Assembly: GCA_016762995.1 (NCBI GenBank)
Contig: JAESUT010000019.1
Coordinates: 4,307-10,790, forward strand
Source: Gammaproteobacteria bacterium
GTDB taxonomy: Bacteria; Pseudomonadota; Gammaproteobacteria; Pseudomonadales; Pseudohongiellaceae
Direction: 5' to 3'
DNA: 6,484 nucleotides
Position 1 is the stretch's first letter, and each line of letters begins with the position of its first letter. Below are positions 6,346 through 6,484 of the stretch, piece after piece. Position numbers and translations under genes: made by a program. Below the pieces are notes generated by a model. The model had not been told where the DNA came from. It was given only the letters and a program-made list of their open reading frames with translations, and made no database searches.

Positions 6346-6367
6346 GAGTCCAGAGTTAGGTGGACTC
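6346..6367 (+). promoter_or_regulatory. Hairpin in the upstream region of the last gene
   Basis: GAGTCCA (6346-6352) pairs perfectly with TGGACTC (6361-6367) around 8 bases. An alternative stem, CAGAG (6351-6355) with CTCTG (6365-6369), is mutually exclusive with it. A GC-rich 5-bp stem AGCGC/GCGCT follows at 6388-6402. No T-run follows either. These could be leader-RNA structure, if the transcript starts upstream, or chance dyads. Confidence 0.3.
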
Positions 6368-6461
6368 TGCTGTTGCCTCATAGTGGTAGCGCGACGTGCG
6401 CTTCTAAGATGAATTATCTCTTACACTCTGCAGCGACCTTGCTAACTGAAAGGTTACTTAA

Positions 6462-6484
6462 ATGAAGAAGCTAAGCGCATTAGT
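6462..6484 (+). CDS. Start of a plus-strand gene, probably exported (3' end missing)
   Basis: Only the first codons are visible: ATG AAG AAG CTA AGC GCA TTA GT, reading MKKLSAL and an incomplete codon. A Met-Lys-Lys start leading into small and hydrophobic residues is typical of a Sec signal peptide. GAAAGG lies about 9 bases upstream as a modest Shine-Dalgarno. The product cannot be identified from this fragment. Confidence 0.5.

Larger units (their letters stand above)
6153..6461. other. Non-coding region between the HupE/UreJ-type gene and the next plus-strand gene
   Basis: About 310 bases carry no convincing gene. The left half is AT-rich and holds a 9-bp inverted repeat (6218-6246). The right half holds two hairpins (6346-6367 and 6388-6402). 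TTTGTCA occurs twice, at 6262-6268 and 6276-6282. TTGTCA at 6277 with TATTGT at 6298 could be a weak promoter for the downstream gene, but the 15-bp spacer is short. Confidence 0.5.

Overview
The window looks like chromosomal DNA of a free-living Gram-negative bacterium, most likely a marine or aquatic gammaproteobacterium. This rests on moderate base composition, classical export signals, Shine-Dalgarno sites, and protein families common in that group (redoxin/cytochrome c/copper-monooxygenase-like fusion, large NHL propeller, Serratia-type nuclease fold, HupE/UreJ-type membrane protein). The taxonomic call is inference. I see no tRNA, rRNA, CRISPR array, insertion sequence or prophage gene.

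Layout: (1) positions 1-1154, minus strand: 5' part of an exported protein with a redoxin-like domain, one CxxCH heme site and the start of a PHM-like copper type II monooxygenase domain; it runs off the left edge. (2) 1155-1526: divergent non-coding region. (3) 1527-2360, plus strand: exported DNA/RNA non-specific endonuclease homologue whose catalytic DRGH motif and metal-binding Asn appear lost. (4) 2402-2974, minus: small exported protein with a weak YajG-like pattern, convergent with the previous gene. (5) 2975-3347: a possible promoter, a 64-bp tandem direct repeat and a strong intrinsic terminator. (6) 3348-4538, minus: membrane-anchored or exported NHL beta-propeller resembling peptidyl-alpha-hydroxyglycine amidating lyase (PAL). 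(7) 4539-4772: divergent regulatory region with two phased AGTATACT palindromes. (8) 4773-6152, plus: HupE/UreJ-family polytopic membrane protein. (9) 6153-6461: non-coding leader with hairpins. (10) 6462-6484: first eight codons of another gene, probably exported.

Every recognisable protein appears to be exported or membrane-bound. The most suggestive theme is that a PHM-like copper oxygenase domain (fused to its own heme) and a PAL-like propeller, the two halves of the eukaryotic peptide-amidating enzyme, sit on the same strand about 2 kb apart. A putative metal-transport-type protein lies next to them. They are not one operon, because a terminator and two other genes intervene, so any functional link is a hypothesis. 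A second theme is pseudoenzymes: the redoxin domain has no cysteine and the nuclease homologue lacks its key catalytic residues, which suggests that the folds are retained for a non-catalytic role.
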